Shown piece after piece: positions 18,129 to 21,191 of a stretch of DNA of 21,191 nt (position 1 is its first letter; the number at the start of each line of letters is the position of its first letter). The notes beneath the pieces are model-generated. The model worked only from the letters and a program-made list of their open reading frames with translations, made no database searches and was not told the DNA's origin. Origin of the DNA: a virus; IMG/VR virus record IMGVR_UViG_3300046000_011930, positions 1-21,191 of that record; one strand, written 5' to 3'. A program made the translations under genes and the position numbers.

Positions 18129-19190
18129 TTAAGATCTTGGATCTTTATAGATTGATGTATTTTGTTTTGGTGCGGGGAACTTTTTAACTACATCATGAAC
18201 CGCGTCAAAATGTTTAGGTGATTTTTGCATGTGAGCCATAACTTCTTGTCTTTTTTGTGGTTTTAATCCAGCCATAAAGCTATTAATTCTTTTTGCATCG
18301 CCATGTTGAAGAGTAACAGATCCTTGTCTTAAATCAATATCTCTGTGAGCATTTGGTTTTGACATTTCACCTTTAGCTGCACGAGCTGCTAATCCAGCTT
18401 GAACTCTTTTGTCATCAGGATTTTCTTTTTCATCATCAGATAATGGATTATCATCAATATCTTCAGCTGTTTTTAATTTTCCATGAAGAGATTTACTAAA
18501 TGAATCATCATCTACTTCAGCATGTTTTTCATCTTTATAATCATCATCTTCTTTTGGTTTTTTCATTTTACTAATTGTTTTGCTGTAATCATCATGATCA
18601 TTGTCATCATCATCGTCGTGTGATTCTTGAATACCAAATACTCGTTGAGCAACACCAATTTTAGATTCTTCTAATCTGGCTGCAATTTTAGACGAGATAA
18701 TATCAGTAAATGATTGTGTAGATTCAACTAAATTACCTGATAAGATAGTTTCAATCATACCTTGAATAGATTCTCTTGTTACTTGCATATCATCATGTTC
18801 TTGACCAGAACGACGAGTTGCAGGTTTGTTTCTAGCAAGATAACGAGCATCATGTTTTTCTGGTGGTTCGCCGGCATCTTTGCGTTCCTGCGCTCTTAAA
18901 CGCAATAAATCACCTAATTCATCTTTTTTCTGTTTTTTAGGGCGACCATAACTACCTGTATATGCTTCTTCGACTCCACCTTTATATTCTTTAGCTTTTT
19001 GTGCGTTAATAAAGTCTTTTAATGAAGAATCAGGATTCTTTTTCATAAACTTATCATAGTTTGCTTTGAATTTAGGGTGTTTTGGATTATGTAGTTCGTA
19101 TGGACCAGAACCTTCTTCTAATTCTTCTTCTTCCTCGAAATCATCTTCATCTAGGTCAAAATCATCTGGGTCGTTGTATAAATTACTCAT
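18129..19190 (-). CDS. Acidic virion or scaffold-type protein (353 aa)
   Basis: Very acidic N-terminus (residues 7-26, mostly Asp and Glu). GPYELHNPKHPKFKANYDKF and SLKDFINAQK follow, then a basic, Lys/Arg-rich linker. The central module at about 144-174 (SGNLVESTQSFTDIISSKIA then ARLEESK) is shared with the 603-residue neighbour. After it come an Asp/His-rich stretch and a C-terminal helical part ending VVKKFPAPKQ. Charge-segregated, low-complexity sequence with a short SSKIAxRLEE module is typical of prohead core or scaffold proteins of T4-like phages, but this is an inference. NLVE-S and RLEE-S could be prohead-protease sites. A late promoter at 19223 precedes it. Confidence 0.6.
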   Translation of the reverse strand: MSNLYNDPDDFDLDEDDFEEEEELEEGSGPYELHNPKHPKFKANYDKFMKKNPDSSLKDFINAQKAKEYKGGVEEAYTGSYGRPKKQKKDELGDLLRLRAQERKDAGEPPEKHDARYLARNKPATRRSGQEHDDMQVTRESIQGMIETILSGNLVESTQSFTDIISSKIAARLEESKIGVAQRVFGIQESHDDDDDNDHDDYSKTISKMKKPKEDDDYKDEKHAEVDDDSFSKSLHGKLKTAEDIDDNPLSDDEKENPDDKRVQAGLAARAAKGEMSKPNAHRDIDLRQGSVTLQHGDAKRINSFMAGLKPQKRQEVMAHMQKSPKHFDAVHDVVKKFPAPKQNTSIYKDPRS

Positions 19191-19222
19191 TTTTGTATTT
19201 CCTTGTACGGTTAATTAATTAT

Positions 19223-19230
19223 TATTTATA
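19223..19230 (-). promoter_or_regulatory. T4-type late promoter, minus strand
   Basis: TATAAATA on the minus strand 33 bases before the 19190 start, with AAGGAA as ribosome site in between. Confidence 0.5.
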
Positions 19231-19237
19231 TATTTAT

Positions 19238-21049
19238 TTAGTTTTTGTCGTTATAAAATGCTGCAATAGCTCTTTGACGGCGTTTTTCTTTAGAGTCGCC
19301 TTCGAATCTAGAGTCATCTGATTTTATGAAATCATCTATATATGCTTTTACGCCCATAGAAGGATTTAAAACTTCATTTAATGCATCTTCAATCGCTTCT
19401 TCATTACATGCAGTATCGCATTTATTGGTATATTTTTTAGCTCTTAGTTTTTTAAAATCGTCAGAGTCTAATTTACCATTTTTGTTTTTATCTAAATCTT
19501 TGTCATATCTTTCAGAATAAACTGCTTTTTTAGCTTCAAGTAATCTAGATGCGATTTTACTTGATAAAACAGCTTTAAATGAATCAGTTGATTCGACTAA
19601 ATTGTTACCCAAGACATTATCTAACATTTCGCCAATAGCTTTTTCATCCCAATGCGGGTTATCTTTTGCTGGATTCACTTTTTTTTCCTTTTTCGGTGTA
19701 GTTGTTTTTTTAGTTGACGCTTTTTTTGGAGCGGTAGCTGTAACTTTGTCTGTAGGTTTTTCATGTAAAGCTGATTTTGGTCCTTCTTGTTTTACCAATA
19801 CTTTTGTCGTTTTATCTATTTTTCTTGAACCAGCTTTAGACCATTGACTAAATCTATATAAATGCTTTCCATCTTTATCGTGTGCATCAATATGAACCGT
19901 TCCGCCACCTTTTGATATATTAAAATGATGCGTATTATCTAATATATTATTTAAGTGTGTAGAATGATCTTCGAAATGATGGCTATCTGCTTGATTAGTT
20001 TTTGGATTAATCGTCATTGCAGCTCTAACAGGAACCACGTCAGGAGAAGATACCGAAGCTTTTCTTCTAATATAATTTGAAATTTCTTTTGTTGAACCTT
20101 TTTGTGTTTCTCTATTATTAATTTCCGATAATGCGCCGTGTAATTCGTTTGCTACATTAGAATTTCTTTGTAAATTAGCTTGTTCAACAGCTTGCAATTT
20201 TTTATGAACATTTGGATGAGAAGATCCTGGTTTTGCTTTTTCAGCATCTTCGTGTTCTCTATATTCTCTTCCTCTAGCATTATCAGATTCGTGGCTATAA
20301 TGATTTCTTACTTTATCTACAAAATTATCAATATGTTTTGACGAATCATTATGAAATTTATCTGCAATATCTTGATATTCAGGAGATAATTCTCCTCTAT
20401 TTTGTTTACCGAATACAGTATTATGCGTATTATTTTTTAATGTTGGTTTTGCTCCTTTTTTGGAACCCCATTTCATTGAAATACCAACGTGTTTTGTATT
20501 TCCATCTTTATCTTTAATTGATGCCATTCCATCAAAATCGTCACCATCTTTGTTTTGTTGACGATTTTTATTATCACCATGTTTTTTCATAAATTCGTTA
20601 GCATCACCATCTTTAGATGTCCATGAAATATTATGTAAAGTTTCTGGATTTAAGCCTTGTTCTCTTAAATGATGATGTAATTTATTTACATGTTCTACTG
20701 AATTTTTAAAATGATTAAATAATTCATCATGCTCTATTTTATGATTATGTTGATGAAATACTTGATGAGGTCTTTGTCCGTCTTTATCTCTAAAATGTTC
20801 TGGCATTTCCTCATTAAAATTTGCAGTAGCAATATGGTTATCGTAAAAATGTCGTAACTCGTCATGATTCATTTTAAGTAAATTTGGATATTCTTTACCA
20901 GATTTACGTTTTATTGCTCCATGATGTCTTGCCATATGATTCATAACACCTAGAGACATTAATTCATGTCTGACTCCATTAGTATTTGCGGCTGCGCCAG
21001 CTTTACTGTTTTCTTTTGCTTCAGTTAGGAAAGATTTAAATCTTAACAT
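19238..21049 (-). CDS. Large probable head-packaged protein with nuclease-like region and EF-hand
   Basis: 603 residues. The leader MLRFKSFLTEA ends in an L-T-E site. At about residues 142-196, ISWTSKDGDANEF, DGMASIKDKDG and VGISMKWGSKKG follow the layout of a phage family with a WTSKxGD motif and a D...S-x-K pair that resembles a PD-(D/E)XK nuclease; this is tentative. His-rich helical regions surround it. A Lys/Thr-rich linker (about 435-460) leads to a module shared with the 353-residue protein (GNNLVESTDSFKAVLSSKIA, then SRLLEAKK). Then comes one canonical EF-hand loop, DKNKNGKLDSDDF, which should bind calcium. It ends with a basic tail. Likely injected or head-internal; the function is unknown. 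Confidence 0.65.
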   Translation of the reverse strand: MLRFKSFLTEAKENSKAGAAANTNGVRHELMSLGVMNHMARHHGAIKRKSGKEYPNLLKMNHDELRHFYDNHIATANFNEEMPEHFRDKDGQRPHQVFHQHNHKIEHDELFNHFKNSVEHVNKLHHHLREQGLNPETLHNISWTSKDGDANEFMKKHGDNKNRQQNKDGDDFDGMASIKDKDGNTKHVGISMKWGSKKGAKPTLKNNTHNTVFGKQNRGELSPEYQDIADKFHNDSSKHIDNFVDKVRNHYSHESDNARGREYREHEDAEKAKPGSSHPNVHKKLQAVEQANLQRNSNVANELHGALSEINNRETQKGSTKEISNYIRRKASVSSPDVVPVRAAMTINPKTNQADSHHFEDHSTHLNNILDNTHHFNISKGGGTVHIDAHDKDGKHLYRFSQWSKAGSRKIDKTTKVLVKQEGPKSALHEKPTDKVTATAPKKASTKKTTTPKKEKKVNPAKDNPHWDEKAIGEMLDNVLGNNLVESTDSFKAVLSSKIASRLLEAKKAVYSERYDKDLDKNKNGKLDSDDFKKLRAKKYTNKCDTACNEEAIEDALNEVLNPSMGVKAYIDDFIKSDDSRFEGDSKEKRRQRAIAAFYNDKN

Positions 21050-21100
21050 ATTGATTTCCTTTGTTGAATGTTATATCTATATATTTATTTAAACAAATGC

Positions 21101-21129
21101 TTGACTTATTAATCTTTATACGTTATAAT
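21101..21129 (+). promoter_or_regulatory. Sigma70-type promoter near the right edge
   Basis: TTGACT (21101-21106), a 17-base spacer and TATAAT (21124-21129), with the ATGC extension, 34 bases before an ATG. Confidence 0.8.
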
Positions 21130-21162
21130 TATAATGTATAAACGATTAAAAAAGGAAAAATA

Positions 21163-21191
21163 ATGAGAGGGAATTCAAAAATTATTATAAA
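21163..21191 (+). CDS. Start of a gene cut by the window edge
   Basis: An ATG at 21163 follows AAAGGAAAAATA and opens MRGNSKIII before the window ends. Nothing can be said about the product. The consensus promoter and ribosome site make the gene itself likely. Confidence 0.6.

Overview
The window looks like part of an AT-rich, T4-like (tailed, myovirus-type) bacteriophage genome whose host is probably a gammaproteobacterial methanotroph. The phage signature comes from a PhoH ATPase, a two-subunit T4-type DNA topoisomerase II (gp39/gp52 types), a T4 RNase H/FEN-type nuclease, a PD-(D/E)XK exonuclease, small T4-like/cyanophage-type hypothetical proteins, T4-style late promoters (TATAAATA), several free-standing homing endonuclease genes, and virion-type proteins with capsid-targeting leaders. 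The host inference rests on pmoC, the C subunit of particulate methane monooxygenase, carried as an auxiliary metabolic gene and closest by eye to the Methylococcus-type protein.

Layout. 1-2850: partial exonuclease, a homing endonuclease, phoH and two small genes, all on the minus strand except the endonuclease. 2850-3655: about 800 bases without a protein gene. It has a divergent promoter pair and a dense run of hairpins (about 2952-3510), read here as a large structured noncoding RNA. 3656-4865: a plus-strand operon of small early-type proteins. 4900-11282: the topoisomerase operon (plus) flanked by two minus-strand paralogues that share an N-terminal domain and carry HEAT-like repeats. 11346-13082: a GIY-YIG endonuclease sitting in the leader of the RNase H gene. 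13194-14195: pmoC interrupted by a 249-nt group I intron. 14214-16000: a third GIY-YIG endonuclease, a small DUF-type protein, a membrane microprotein and an HNH endonuclease. 16048-17840: small hypothetical, zinc-ribbon and membrane proteins, including a holin-like pair. 17850-21049: three minus-strand virion-type proteins. 21163 to the end: start of another gene.

Two promoter classes partition the genes. Plus-strand replication and early genes follow a TTGAC(T/G)-N17-TATAAT type promoter with a conserved upstream extension (ATGCTTGAC). Minus-strand virion-type genes, the homing endonucleases and pmoC follow TATAAATA.

Main discoveries proposed: (1) a self-splicing group I intron inside a viral pmoC, splitting the codon two residues after a CuD-site histidine; (2) a recurring leader hairpin of fixed architecture, with a conserved 3' flank, in front of three different homing endonuclease genes; (3) a candidate large ornate RNA with its own promoter; (4) four proteins with a shared N-terminal leader ending in a T4 prohead-protease-like [LI]-x-E site.
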